Of a stretch of 20,367 nucleotides of DNA, positions 10,597-18,089 are shown one piece after another. The notes beneath the pieces are model-generated. The model made no database searches, had not been told where the DNA came from, and was given only the letters and a program-made list of their open reading frames with translations. The DNA lies in NCBI GenBank assembly GCA_023431055.1, contig JAEYXX010000024.1, forward strand, positions 1-20,367, read 5' to 3'. Position numbers and translations under genes: made by a program. Origin of the DNA: Pseudomonadota bacterium (lineage in GTDB: Bacteria; Pseudomonadota; Gammaproteobacteria; Pseudomonadales; Pseudomonadaceae). The first letter of the stretch is position 1. Every line of letters begins with the position of its first letter.

Positions 10597-11595
10597 TCAG
10601 TCGATCAGCTGCGCAGCTCTGAGCGCCGCCACAGCCACCGACCAGCGCGGTGCCTGGCGGTAATCAGTACAGGCATGACCACGCCCGCGCATGCGCTGCA
10701 GACGCTCAGCTGGCCTGACCTGCATGCGCTGCAGTGCGCTGAGGGCCAGCTCGGCGGCAGCACGATCGTTGCACACCAGGCCCATGTCACAGCCGGCTGC
10801 AAGGGCCGCCTCGATACGCTTGCCGGCATCGCCGACCACGTGCGCACCGGCCATCGACAGGTCGTCACTGAAAATCACGCCGTCGAAGCCCAACTCGCCG
10901 CGCAGAATGTCTTGCAGCCAGCGCCGGGAGAAGCCCGCCGGCTGCTCATCGACCTGCGGATAGATCACGTGCGCCGGCATCACCGCATCGAGCTCGCCAG
11001 CCAGGCGCTTGAACGGCTGCATGTCGCAGGCGCGAATCTCATCGAGGCTGCGCTCGTCGACCGGAATGGCTACGTGAGAGTCCGCCTCGGCCCAGCCATG
11101 CCCGGGGAAGTGCTTGCCGGTCGCGGCCATGCCCGCCTGGTGCATGCCGCGAATGAACGCGGCAGCCAGCGCCGTGGCGCGCCGCGCATCGCCCTCGAAG
11201 GCGCGACTGCCGACCACCGCACTACGCTGGTGGTCGAGGTCCAGTACCGGGGCGAAACTCAGATCCAGCCCAACCGCCAACACTTCGGTCGCCATCAGCC
11301 AGCCGCAATGCTCGGCCAACTCTTCGGCGTTGTGGTTATCGGCAATCGCACGCATCGCCGGCAAACGCAAAAAACCCTGGCGCAGCCGCTGCACGCGACC
11401 ACCCTCCTGATCCACCGCCAGCAGCAGATCCGGCCGCACGGCGCGAATGCTCTGGCATAGCTCGCGCACCTGGCGCGGCGATTCGATGTTGCGGGCAAAA
11501 ATGATCAGACCACCCACCTCGGGCTGGCGCAGCATCTGGCGATCCTCGGCAGTCAGCCAGGTACCGGCGATATCCATCATCAAAGAGCCTTGCAT
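10597..11595 (-). CDS. nagZ: NagZ, beta-N-acetylglucosaminidase (peptidoglycan recycling)
   Basis: A 332-residue cytoplasmic family 3 glycoside hydrolase. It removes GlcNAc from GlcNAc-anhydroMur-peptides during peptidoglycan recycling, giving the anhydroMur-peptides that induce AmpC through AmpR in many Gram-negatives. The family block KHFPGHGWAEADSH (161-174) contains Asp172 and His174, the unusual acid/base pair, and Asp244 in FSDDLSM is the expected nucleophile. I chose the ATG at 11595 (MQGSLMMDIAG) for its AAGGA 8 nt upstream and a length equal to the remembered P. aeruginosa protein. The 16 extra upstream codons overlap the preceding gene. The ribosome site overlaps the stop codon of the L,D-transpeptidase gene, 11 nt upstream, so the two are probably co-translated. 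Confidence 0.95.
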   Translation of the reverse strand: MQGSLMMDIAGTWLTAEDRQMLRQPEVGGLIIFARNIESPRQVRELCQSIRAVRPDLLLAVDQEGGRVQRLRQGFLRLPAMRAIADNHNAEELAEHCGWLMATEVLAVGLDLSFAPVLDLDHQRSAVVGSRAFEGDARRATALAAAFIRGMHQAGMAATGKHFPGHGWAEADSHVAIPVDERSLDEIRACDMQPFKRLAGELDAVMPAHVIYPQVDEQPAGFSRRWLQDILRGELGFDGVIFSDDLSMAGAHVVGDAGKRIEAALAAGCDMGLVCNDRAAAELALSALQRMQVRPAERLQRMRGRGHACTDYRQAPRWSVAVAALRAAQLID

Positions 11596-11606
11596 GAACG
11601 TATTCC

Positions 11607-12134
11607 TTATTTGAAATCCTGGTTTGCAGCCCACTGCGGGCACGACGCCTCGCCGATGCGTACCTTGCAGTTCAGCGGCACGCGATCAAAGAGCGCCAGC
11701 ATGTCGGCGTTACGCAAACGAATGCAGCCATGGGACAACGGCTCGCCCATGGGTTCCGTATCCGGCGTGCCATGCAGGTAGATATAGCGACGGAAGGTAT
11801 CCACTTCTCCCATGCGGTTACGCCCCGGCTCGAGACCGCTTAACCAGAGAATGCGGGTGAGAATCCAGTCACGACCGGGGAACTGCTCGTGCAGCTGCGG
11901 CGACCACAGCTCGCCTGTCCAACGACGGCCGCGCAGCACCGCAGCCAGCGGCAAACCGGCGCCGACCTTTGCGCGTACCTGATGCAGTCCACGCGGGGTG
12001 CAACCCGAGCCATTGCGCTCGCCCGCGCCGTTACGTGCGGTGGATACGGACAAGCGCAGCACAAGTTGCCCGGCACTGAAGCCGTAGAGCATCTGGTCGG
12101 CAATGGAGATGTGGAGTAAATCGAGATCGGACAT
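11607..12134 (-). CDS. L,D-transpeptidase family protein (YkuD domain)
   Basis: A 175-residue protein with the YkuD signature: His121 in LHGTP, then SHGCIRL with His135, Cys137 (catalytic) and Arg139. These enzymes cross-link peptidoglycan through meso-diaminopimelate, attach lipoprotein, or exchange D-amino acids; which reaction applies is not visible. No signal peptide or membrane span is apparent in MSDLDLLHISIADQMLYGF, which is odd for an enzyme whose usual substrate is periplasmic. The spacing of catalytic residues is intact. It lies between psrA (49 nt upstream, no obvious terminator) and nagZ (11 nt downstream), so it probably belongs to a psrA-ldt-nagZ transcript. From memory, P. aeruginosa PAO1 lacks this gene at this position. 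Confidence 0.88.
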   Translation of the reverse strand: MSDLDLLHISIADQMLYGFSAGQLVLRLSVSTARNGAGERNGSGCTPRGLHQVRAKVGAGLPLAAVLRGRRWTGELWSPQLHEQFPGRDWILTRILWLSGLEPGRNRMGEVDTFRRYIYLHGTPDTEPMGEPLSHGCIRLRNADMLALFDRVPLNCKVRIGEASCPQWAANQDFK

Positions 12135-12183
12135 GGGCCGCTAGCTTAGCCGAAGGGCGAAGCCAAGCCCACCTGAAGACCGC

Positions 12184-12891
12184 TCAGACCTTGGCGGCAG
12201 CGCTCGGCGTCTTGCTACGCGGCTTGAGCTGCGCACTGGCCAGCACCGGATCGTTGATGCCGGTTTCCGAACGCATGCCGGCGGCCAGGAACGGCACCAT
12301 CATGCGCATCACCTGCTCGATCGAGGTGTTGACGCCAAAATCGGTTTCGGACATCGCACGCAGAGCCTTGATGCCGGACATGCTGAATGCTGCAGCGCCG
12401 AGCATGAAGTGCACGCGCCAGAACAGCTCAAGCGGAGGAATACGCGGCGCGGCGTCGTGTACCAGCAGCATGTAACGGCGGAAAACCTTGCCATACACCT
12501 CTTCGAGGTACTTGCGCAGGTGCCCCTGACTCTGACTGAAGGCCAGACCCAGCAAGCGCATGAAGATGGACAGATCGTTGCCACTGCGCGGCTTCACCGC
12601 CAGCGCTTGCTCGACCAGCAGCTCGAGCAACTCCTCCAGAGAAACCTGGGTGTCGGATTTGGCCTGACGGCGATCGAGTTCCTTTTCCAGGCTGGCGCAG
12701 AATGGCCCAAGGAAACGCGAGAAGACCGCCTGGATCAGCGCCTTCTTGGAACCGAAGTGATAATTGACGGCTGCCAGGTTGACCCCGGCCTTGCTGGTGA
12801 TCAGACGCAGCGAAGTCTCGGCGAAGCCTTTTTCCGCGAACAGCTGTTCCGCAGCATCGAGAATGCGTTCAACGGTTTCCGACTGAGCCAT
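12184..12891 (-). CDS. psrA: PsrA, TetR-family fatty-acid-responsive transcriptional regulator
   Basis: A 235-residue TetR regulator with the N-terminal helix-turn-helix at about residues 25-46 (TSLRLITSKAGVNLAAVNYHFGSK) and a long ligand-binding domain. Almost the whole chain, for example VKPRSGNDLSIFMRLLGLAF and PPLELFWRVHFMLGAAAFSM, matches P. aeruginosa PsrA as I remember it. In that organism PsrA represses itself and the fadBA beta-oxidation operon, activates rpoS, and is released by long-chain fatty acids. The ATG has AGGTG upstream. Two perfect PsrA-type operators cover its promoter (12906-12932), consistent with autorepression. fadBA is also in this window (18406 onward). The C-terminal 20 residues (KPRSKTPSAAAKV) are low complexity. 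Confidence 0.95.
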   Translation of the reverse strand: MAQSETVERILDAAEQLFAEKGFAETSLRLITSKAGVNLAAVNYHFGSKKALIQAVFSRFLGPFCASLEKELDRRQAKSDTQVSLEELLELLVEQALAVKPRSGNDLSIFMRLLGLAFSQSQGHLRKYLEEVYGKVFRRYMLLVHDAAPRIPPLELFWRVHFMLGAAAFSMSGIKALRAMSETDFGVNTSIEQVMRMMVPFLAAGMRSETGINDPVLASAQLKPRSKTPSAAAKV

Positions 12892-12905
12892 GAGCTATCA
12901 CCTGA

Positions 12906-12932
12906 CAAACACTTGTTTGAAACATACGTTTC
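12906..12932. promoter_or_regulatory. Two abutting PsrA operators
   Basis: Operator 1 is CAAAC-ACTT-GTTTG (12906-12919) and operator 2 is GAAAC-ATAC-GTTTC (12919-12932). Each is a perfect 5-bp inverted repeat around 4 nt and matches the published PsrA consensus G/CAAAC-N2-4-GTTTG/C. They share base 12919, so their centres are 13 bp apart. Operator 2 contains the -10 of the predicted psrA promoter and operator 1 covers its start point. Confidence 0.88.
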
Positions 12933-12950
12933 AGCCCACTCCATTGTCAA
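12921..12950 (-). promoter_or_regulatory. Predicted promoter of psrA
   Basis: On the minus strand: a perfect -35 TTGACA (12950-12945), 18-nt spacer, -10 TATGTT (12926-12921). Start point near 12914, about 23 nt before the ATG. Both PsrA operators overlap it. Confidence 0.7.
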
Positions 12951-13057
12951 GCCGCATCGGCCGTCTTTTGTCCGGCGGGTCACAGCTTACAACAAGCAGA
13001 GACGCAGATTAGCCAAAGCGGGTAACAAGCCAAAAGCCGCCACCTGCAAATAGAGCA

Positions 13058-13085
13058 TTGCCAAGCCGCCATTACTGTATATAAT
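13058..13085 (+). promoter_or_regulatory. Predicted promoter of lexA-sulA
   Basis: -35 TTGCCA (13058-13063), 16-nt spacer, perfect -10 TATAAT (13080-13085). The -10 lies inside the first SOS box, and the second box would cover the first transcribed bases, so LexA binding should block polymerase. Confidence 0.75.
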
Positions 13086-13090
13086 TCCAG
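13075..13090. promoter_or_regulatory. LexA binding site 1 (SOS box)
   Basis: CTGTATATAATTCCAG fits CTG-N10-CAG with the usual A/T-rich centre. It contains the lexA -10 TATAAT. Confidence 0.92.
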
Positions 13091-13093
13091 TCA

Positions 13094-13109
13094 CTGTATA
13101 AAAAGACAG
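13094..13109. promoter_or_regulatory. LexA binding site 2 (SOS box)
   Basis: CTGTATAAAAAGACAG fits CTG-N10-CAG and is close to the gammaproteobacterial consensus. It lies 19 bp after site 1 and ends 9 nt before the lexA ATG, in the stretch where the ribosome site should be. Confidence 0.92.
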
Positions 13110-13118
13110 AGCCCAGCC

Positions 13119-13733
13119 ATGCTGAAACTGACGCCACGCCAAGCCGAGATTCTCGCCTTCATCAAACGCTGCCTGGAAGACAACGGCTACCCACCCACCC
13201 GCGCGGAAATAGCCCAGGAACTGGGGTTCAAATCACCCAACGCGGCAGAAGAGCATCTCAAGGCACTTGCCCGCAAGGGCGCCATCGAGATGACCCCCGG
13301 CGCGTCGCGCGGCATTCGCATTCCCGGTTTCGAAGCTGGCGCGGCGAACGAGGATGAAGGCCTGCCGGTAATCGGCCGCGTCGCAGCCGGCGCCCCCATC
13401 CTTGCACAGCAACATGTCGAGGAATCCTGCCAGATCAACCCGGCGTTCTTTCAGCCCAAGGCCGACTATCTGCTGCGCGTACGCGGCATGAGCATGAAGG
13501 ACATCGGTATTTTCGATGGTGATCTGCTCGCCGTACACACCACCCGCGAAGCACGCAACGGCCAGATCGTCGTCGCGCGTATCGACGATGAAGTGACGGT
13601 CAAGCGCTTCAAGCGCGAGGGCAACAAGGTCTGGCTGATCGCCGAGAACCCTGAGTTCGCCCCGATCGAAGTGGATCTGGAACATCAGGATCTGGTCATC
13701 GAAGGTTTGAGTGTCGGTGTAATCCGCCGCTGA
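13119..13733 (+). CDS. lexA: LexA, SOS repressor / self-cleaving serine protease
   Basis: A 204-residue SOS master repressor, the standard length. The N-terminal winged helix DNA-binding domain includes [21 protein letters not shown] (about 26-46). The self-cleavage bond is Ala90-Gly91 in RVAAGAP, with catalytic Ser125 (RGMSMKD) and Lys162 (VTVKRF). RecA on single-stranded DNA stimulates cleavage and relieves repression. Two SOS boxes lie directly upstream, so lexA is autoregulated. The ribosome site is weak and overlaps the end of box 2. sulA follows after 9 nt and has no SOS box of its own that I can see, so the two form one operon. Confidence 0.97.
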   Translation: MLKLTPRQAEILAFIKRCLEDNGYPPTRAEIAQELGFKSPNAAEEHLKALARKGAIEMTPGASRGIRIPGFEAGAANEDEGLPVIGRVAAGAPILAQQHVEESCQINPAFFQPKADYLLRVRGMSMKDIGIFDGDLLAVHTTREARNGQIVVARIDDEVTVKRFKREGNKVWLIAENPEFAPIEVDLEHQDLVIEGLSVGVIRR

Positions 13734-13742
13734 GGAAACGCC

Positions 13743-14213
13743 ATGCAAGTGCAGCAGTCGTTCGAGCGCCCACAACTCCCACTTTTCGACGCCTTCCTTG
13801 CTGGCGCGTCGAGCGAGCCATTGATTGCCGATGGCATCGCCCACAGCGAGGATGATCAGGCTTTCAGCGAATTGGCTCTGCGCGGCGCTGCCGGCCACTG
13901 CCTGCACTTGCTGGCACCGATCCTGCGCGAGCTGAGCCAGAACCAGGACGCACGTTGGCTGACCCTGGTGGCGCCACCTGCCAGCCTCACGCAAAGCTGG
14001 CTACGCGATGCCGGGCTAAACCGCGAACGTATCTTGCTGCTGCAACCGCGGCACGGGCAAAGCGCCCTGGAGCTGGCCGAGGAAGCACTCAAACTAGGCC
14101 GCAGCCATACCGTCATCAGTTGGCTACACCCGGTCGAACGCAGCACTCGCCAACGCCTTGCACAGGCCGCCGTTAGCGGTGGAGCGCAAAGTCTCAATAT
14201 CAGTCTGGGTTGA
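13743..14213 (+). CDS. sulA: SulA-like SOS cell division inhibitor
   Basis: A 156-residue protein of the SulA/RecA-like fold, about the size of Pseudomonas SulA. The segment ARWLTLVAPPASLTQSWLRDAGLNRERILLL (about 69-99) and LGRSHTVISWL (about 119-129) are the recognisable family blocks. SulA binds FtsZ and stops division while DNA damage is repaired. It starts 9 nt after lexA, and its GAGG ribosome site overlaps the lexA stop, so it is induced together with lexA. The first 30 residues (rich in Q, P and acidic residues) are not conserved in my memory. A heptamer repeat array begins at the base after its stop. Confidence 0.88.
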   Translation: MQVQQSFERPQLPLFDAFLAGASSEPLIADGIAHSEDDQAFSELALRGAAGHCLHLLAPILRELSQNQDARWLTLVAPPASLTQSWLRDAGLNRERILLLQPRHGQSALELAEEALKLGRSHTVISWLHPVERSTRQRLAQAAVSGGAQSLNISLG

Positions 14214-14280
14214 ACAGGCTACAGGCTACAGGCTACAGGCTACAGGCTACAGGCTACAGGCTACAGGCTACAGGCTACAG
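14214..14280. repeat. 7-bp tandem repeat array, 9.6 copies of ACAGGCT
   Basis: Nine perfect copies of ACAGGCT plus four further bases, with no variation between copies, beginning at the first base after the sulA stop. The unit length is not a multiple of three. The uniformity suggests recent slippage expansion, and copy number is likely to vary between strains. Confidence 0.97.
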
Positions 14281-14337
14281 AAGCGTCCGGCCGGACGACG
14301 ATTCGTCAATAACTTGGTTCACAAACGCGCCCCAATA

Positions 14338-14365
14338 AAAAGCCCCTCATATTCGAGGGGCTTTT
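14338..14365. terminator. Bidirectional intrinsic terminator between sulA and the 79-aa gene
   Basis: An 11-bp perfect stem, AAAAGCCCCTC (14338-14348) and GAGGGGCTTTT (14355-14365), with a 6-nt loop. The A and T runs at the ends give a U tract on either strand, so it can end both the lexA-sulA transcript and the convergent minus-strand transcript. Confidence 0.93.
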
Positions 14366-14372
14366 CGTTCTT

Positions 14373-14403
14373 GCCTGCAGCTTGTGGCCTGCAGCCTGCG
14401 GCT
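14373..14403. repeat. Degenerate inverted copy of the heptamer array
   Basis: About 4.4 diverged heptamers, GCCTGCA, GCTTGTG, GCCTGCA, GCCTGCG, then GCT. The reverse complement of the four full units agrees with the ACAGGCT array register at 22 of 28 positions. The array and this segment therefore form imperfect inverted arms on either side of the terminator. Confidence 0.65.
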
Positions 14404-14409
14404 GATCCT

Positions 14410-14649
14410 TCAATGCAGGACTCTCGGCCCTTCCTCTTCTTCGCTGCTGAAATCACCCTCGGCCATTCGACCGGCCATCTGCACGCCGACATTGAGCATG
14501 GCCTTGGCCACCTCGATGTGCTGCCCCTGCAGGAAAGCCTTGGCATCAGCAGAGAAGTCCAAGGTCACCAGTGCCTCTTCATCCTCTGCGCGACGCAAGG
14601 CGATACGCCCATCGGGCAGTTCGACGATTTCCAGAAAGGATGTAGGCAT
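14410..14649 (-). CDS. Conserved hypothetical protein, 79 aa
   Basis: A small acidic protein, MPTSFLEIVELPDGRIALRR at the start and a C-terminal acidic patch (GDFSSEEEEGP, 65-75). The middle (KAFLQGQHIEVAKAMLNVGVQMAG) looks like an amphipathic helix. No signal peptide or membrane span is seen. I know it only as a conserved Pseudomonas protein that sits between sulA and topA (PA3009 in P. aeruginosa, from memory); no function is known to me. It ends next to the heptamer segment and the bidirectional terminator. The gene upstream on the same strand ends 80 nt away, so co-transcription is possible. Confidence 0.8.
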   Translation of the reverse strand: MPTSFLEIVELPDGRIALRRAEDEEALVTLDFSADAKAFLQGQHIEVAKAMLNVGVQMAGRMAEGDFSSEEEEGPRVLH

Positions 14650-14729
14650 GGCTCAGTCTCTGTGCAAAAACACGACATTGTAACAGTCAGCCGGAGTCAT
14701 CCCCAGCCCGCTGGTCCAGTAAAACGCCA

Positions 14730-15248
14730 TCAGCACTCGCTGAGACCTTCACGGAAACGCAATACCAGAGCCTTGAGCTGCTGCCGCCAGGCATCGACAT
14801 CATCGAGGCTCAGTTCCACCGGCTCTTCACCGACGCTGACGGCCGTGATCAACGGCATGGACGGATCGACCTTGGCCTTGCGCTCCTCGCGCGGCGGCTG
14901 GAACAGCTCGGCATAGGCAGCCAGCAACCCGGCCAGCCAGGTTTCGCGCTGCTGCGCCAGTTCCACCAGTTCAGCCAGCTCAGGGCTGGGCGCGCCCTCG
15001 AGCACCCCCTGCTGAACGAAAGCCTCGACACGCGAAGGCGCCGCGTCGCTCATGCGGTAGTAGCCAGCGATCTCGTGACACAACCCGAGCAGGCCGCCGT
15101 AAAGGTGAAACAGTGCGGCCTCGCGCTCGGCCTGCGCCAGCGCCTGAACGTTGAACGCAGAGGAGGCCTCGGCCTTGCGCCAGTTATCCAGGGCAATACC
15201 GGCGAAGAAGATCTTCTGATTGGTACGGGTGTAGATTTCTTTGGCCAT
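14730..15248 (-). CDS. Conserved hypothetical protein, 172 aa (probably DUF6586 family)
   Basis: A 172-residue, mostly helical soluble protein beginning MAKEIYTRTNQKIFFAGIAL. I chose the ATG at 15248 because GGAGG lies 8 nt upstream. The frame stays open 25 codons further, but that part (MPDEMRVWLLAEARN) has no ribosome site. Notable stretches are AEREAALFHLYGGLLGLCHEIAGYYR (about 59-84) and a C-terminal LDDVDAWRQQLKALVLRFREG. It resembles the protein encoded next to topA in P. aeruginosa (PA3010, from memory), which I believe is classed as DUF6586. No function is known. It lies 130 nt downstream of topA with no clear terminator between them. Confidence 0.8.
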   Translation of the reverse strand: MAKEIYTRTNQKIFFAGIALDNWRKAEASSAFNVQALAQAEREAALFHLYGGLLGLCHEIAGYYRMSDAAPSRVEAFVQQGVLEGAPSPELAELVELAQQRETWLAGLLAAYAELFQPPREERKAKVDPSMPLITAVSVGEEPVELSLDDVDAWRQQLKALVLRFREGLSEC

Positions 15249-15378
15249 TACGGCGACCTCCACAGCAGATCGACTCATGTTACGCGCTTCGGCCAGTAGC
15301 CAAACGCGCATCTCGTCAGGCATTCAGGGCGCCGCGATTACGACGCCAGGCCGAAGCGCGGCAGATCGCGACCAAACG

Positions 15379-17988
15379 CTAGCGCTTGTCCTCGATCTTC
15401 CACTTGCCACCATCGTAGAACGCACGCCAGCCAGTCGGCTTGCCGTCCACCTCGGACTGCACGTACTGCTCCTTGGTCTTGCGGCTGTAGCGGATCACCG
15501 CCGGACGACCATCCGGATCCTTCTGCGGAGCGTCGCAAAGGAAGTGGTACTTCGGATCGATCTCGTGCTTGTGCGGGACGATTTCCAGCACCAATGGCGC
15601 ACGCGTCTCGCGGTTCTTGGGGAACTGGCTGGCAGCGAGGAACAGGCCCGATGCGCCGTCGCGCAGCACGTAGGTGTCATCGACCTTCTCGCACTTGAGC
15701 TCGGGCATCTCCACCTTGTCCATCTTCGGCGGCGCCGCTTCACCGTTCTTGAGCAACTTGCGGGTGTTCTTGCAGCTGGCATTGGTGCAACCAAAGAACT
15801 TGCCGAAACGGCCGGTCTTGAGCTGCATCTGGCTGCCGCACTTGTCGCACTCCAAGCTCGGCCCTTCATAGCCCTTGATGCGGTACTGGCCCTGCTCGAT
15901 CTCGTAGCCGGTGCAGTCCGGGTTATTGCCGCAGATGTGCAACTTGCGGGTTTCATCCAGCAGGTAGGCATCCATGGCGGTAGCGCAGATCGGGCAGCGG
16001 TGCTTGCCCAGCAGCACGCGGGACTCGGATTCACCCTCGTCGTCGGCGGCGATCTCGTCGCCCGGCACCAGATTGATGGTGGCCTTGCAGCGCTCCTTCG
16101 GCGGCAGCGCATAGCCGGAGCAGCCGAGGAACACGCCGGTGGAGGCGGTACGAATCATCATCGGCCGGCCGCACTCGCGGCAGGGAATATCGGTCAGGGT
16201 CGGCTGGTTGGCGCGCATGCCGCCCTCGCCTGCTTCGGCCGCTTCGAGCTTCTTCTTGAAGTCGCCGTAGAATTCGTCGAGCAGGTTCTTCCACTCGCGC
16301 TCACCCTGGGCCACATCGTCGAGATGCTCTTCCATGGTGGCGGTGAAGCTGTAATCCATCAGGTTGGCGAAGCTCTCGTCGAGACGCTCGGTGACGATGT
16401 CACCCATCTTCTCGGCATAGAAACGGCGATTGTGCACCGTCACGTAGCCACGATCCTGAATGGTGGAAATGATCGCCGCGTAGGTGGACGGGCGACCGAT
16501 ACCGCGCTTTTCCAGTTCCTTGACCAGGCTGGCTTCGGAGTAGCGCGCCGGCGGCTTGGTGAAGTGCTGGCTGGGGTCGAGCTGGATCAGCTTGAGCCCC
16601 TCGCCTTCCTTCATTTCCGGCAGGACATCGTCCTCGCCCGGTTTGCTCTGTTGCGGCAGCACACGGGTGTAACCGTCGAACTTGAGGATGCGGCCCTTGG
16701 CACGCAGCTCGAAATCGCCGGCAGCCACGGTGACGCTGGTGGACAGGTACTCGGCCGGTGGCATCTGGCACGCCACGAACTGGCGCCAGATCAGGTCGTA
16801 CAGGCGCTCGGCTTCACGTTCCATGCCGGACAGCTGGGTCGGGCGCAGGTTGACGTCGGACGGACGAATCGCTTCGTGCGCTTCCTGGGCGCCTTCCTTG
16901 CTCGAATACAGGTTGGGCTTGCCCGGCAGGTACTTGTCACCGTACTCGCTACCGATGAAGCCGCGCACCATCTCCACCGCGTCGTTGGACAGGTTGGTCG
17001 AGTCGGTACGCATATAGGTGATGTAGCCGGCCTCGTAGAGACGCTGAGCCATCATCATGGTCTTCTTCACGCCGAAGCCCAGGCGGTTGCTCGCCGCCTG
17101 CTGCAGGGTGGAGGTAATGAAAGGCGCCGACGGCTTGCTGCTGGTCGGGCGGTCTTCGCGCTTGACCACGCTGTAGCTGGAGGCCTTGAGCTTCTCCAGC
17201 GCGGCCATGGCCTGCGCTTCATTGACCGGTTTGAAGGCCGCGCCATTCTCGCGCACCACCTCGAAACGCACCTTGGCGTTCTTCGCGGTGCCGAGATCGG
17301 CATGCACTTCCCAGTATTCTTCCGGGACGAAGGCGCGGATTTCCTTCTCGCGCTCCACCACCAGCTTCACCGCCACCGACTGCACGCGTCCGGCGGACAG
17401 GCCGCGGGCGATCTTGGCCCACAGCAGCGGCGAGACCATGTAGCCCACCACGCGATCGAGGAAGCGTCGCGCCTGCTGGGCGTTGACGCGGTTGATATCC
17501 AGCTCGCCGGGCTTGGAGAAGGCCTCCTGGATCGCCTTCTTGGTGATCTCGTTGAACACCACACGCTTGTAGCGGCTGTCATCGCCACCGATGGACTCGC
17601 GCAGGTGCCAGGCGATGGCTTCCCCTTCGCGGTCCAAGTCGGTTGCGAGATAGATGGTGTCGGCATCCTTGGCCAGGCGGCGCAGTTCCTCGATCACCTT
17701 TTCCTTGCCGGGCAGGATCTCGTACTTGGCCTTCCAGCCGTGCTCGGGGTCGACGCCCATGCGCGCGAACAGCTGGCGTTTGGCCTTTTCCTTGGGCGAC
17801 AGCGCAGGCGCTTCACCGGCGGCAGCCTTGCCACGCTTGGCAGGCTCCTTGGTGGCGCTTGCCGAGCCACTGGTAGGCAGGTCACGGATGTGGCCGATGC
17901 TCGACTTCACCACGTACTGGCTGCCCAGGTACTTGTTGATGGTCTTGGCCTTGGCCGGGGATTCCACGATGACCAGCGATTTGCCCAT
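15379..17988 (-). CDS. topA: TopA, DNA topoisomerase I
   Basis: An 869-residue type IA topoisomerase that relaxes negative supercoils, close to the usual length. The TOPRIM domain opens with [19 protein letters not shown] (Glu9) and has the acidic metal triad in ATDLDREGE (Asp117, Asp119, Glu121). The active-site tyrosine is Tyr325 in ITYMRTDST. Three four-cysteine zinc ribbons follow, starting at about residues 603 (CREC), 665 (CPIC) and 714 (CDKC), then a basic C-terminal extension. A short Ala/Lys-rich insertion (about 41-70) after the first TOPRIM strand is variable in the family. It starts MGKSLVIV with AGGAA some distance upstream. It has its own promoter (18045-18072). Confidence 0.97.
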   Translation of the reverse strand: MGKSLVIVESPAKAKTINKYLGSQYVVKSSIGHIRDLPTSGSASATKEPAKRGKAAAGEAPALSPKEKAKRQLFARMGVDPEHGWKAKYEILPGKEKVIEELRRLAKDADTIYLATDLDREGEAIAWHLRESIGGDDSRYKRVVFNEITKKAIQEAFSKPGELDINRVNAQQARRFLDRVVGYMVSPLLWAKIARGLSAGRVQSVAVKLVVEREKEIRAFVPEEYWEVHADLGTAKNAKVRFEVVRENGAAFKPVNEAQAMAALEKLKASSYSVVKREDRPTSSKPSAPFITSTLQQAASNRLGFGVKKTMMMAQRLYEAGYITYMRTDSTNLSNDAVEMVRGFIGSEYGDKYLPGKPNLYSSKEGAQEAHEAIRPSDVNLRPTQLSGMEREAERLYDLIWRQFVACQMPPAEYLSTSVTVAAGDFELRAKGRILKFDGYTRVLPQQSKPGEDDVLPEMKEGEGLKLIQLDPSQHFTKPPARYSEASLVKELEKRGIGRPSTYAAIISTIQDRGYVTVHNRRFYAEKMGDIVTERLDESFANLMDYSFTATMEEHLDDVAQGEREWKNLLDEFYGDFKKKLEAAEAGEGGMRANQPTLTDIPCRECGRPMMIRTASTGVFLGCSGYALPPKERCKATINLVPGDEIAADDEGESESRVLLGKHRCPICATAMDAYLLDETRKLHICGNNPDCTGYEIEQGQYRIKGYEGPSLECDKCGSQMQLKTGRFGKFFGCTNASCKNTRKLLKNGEAAPPKMDKVEMPELKCEKVDDTYVLRDGASGLFLAASQFPKNRETRAPLVLEIVPHKHEIDPKYHFLCDAPQKDPDGRPAVIRYSRKTKEQYVQSEVDGKPTGWRAFYDGGKWKIEDKR

Positions 17989-18044
17989 GGATCAGAAAAT
18001 TCCTGAATTGCGAAATGAAGGCAGGGAGCCTTGAGGCCCCGCTA

Positions 18045-18072
18045 TATATAGTGGCGACCAAGCGAAGGTCAA
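18045..18072 (-). promoter_or_regulatory. Predicted promoter of topA
   Basis: On the minus strand: -35 TTGACC (18072-18067), 16-nt spacer, -10 TATATA (18050-18045); an overlapping TATATA at 18048-18043 gives an 18-nt spacer. The next bases (GCGGGGCC) make a GC-rich discriminator, a feature of promoters that respond to supercoiling. Start point near 18037, leader about 48 nt. Confidence 0.65.
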
Positions 18073-18089
18073 GCGCGGGGGTTGCACAG

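Noticed and set aside
14214..14280. Possible CRISPR array
   Set aside because: The units are 7 bp with no spacers, and no cas genes are nearby. It is a simple tandem repeat.
14284..14297. 14-bp perfect palindrome CGTCCGGCCGGACG
   Set aside because: It lies after the repeat array and before the terminator, away from any promoter, and has no T tract. In G+C-rich DNA such a palindrome is not very unlikely by chance, so I do not assign a role.
14158..14916. Open frame encoding repeated ATGYRLQ heptapeptides
   Set aside because: The repeated peptide is just translation of the 7-bp tandem array (three units equal seven codons). The frame overlaps sulA and two minus-strand genes and has no ribosome site.
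15249..15378. Terminator or gene between topA and the 172-aa gene
   Set aside because: I found no hairpin followed by a T tract and no plausible small reading frame in this 130-nt gap, so read-through from topA is possible.
15241..18006. 921-codon open frame on the plus strand, antisense to topA
   Set aside because: It mirrors the topA coding sequence, has a low-complexity L/A/H/G composition and no family motif. It is long only because third-position G+C bias removes stop codons.
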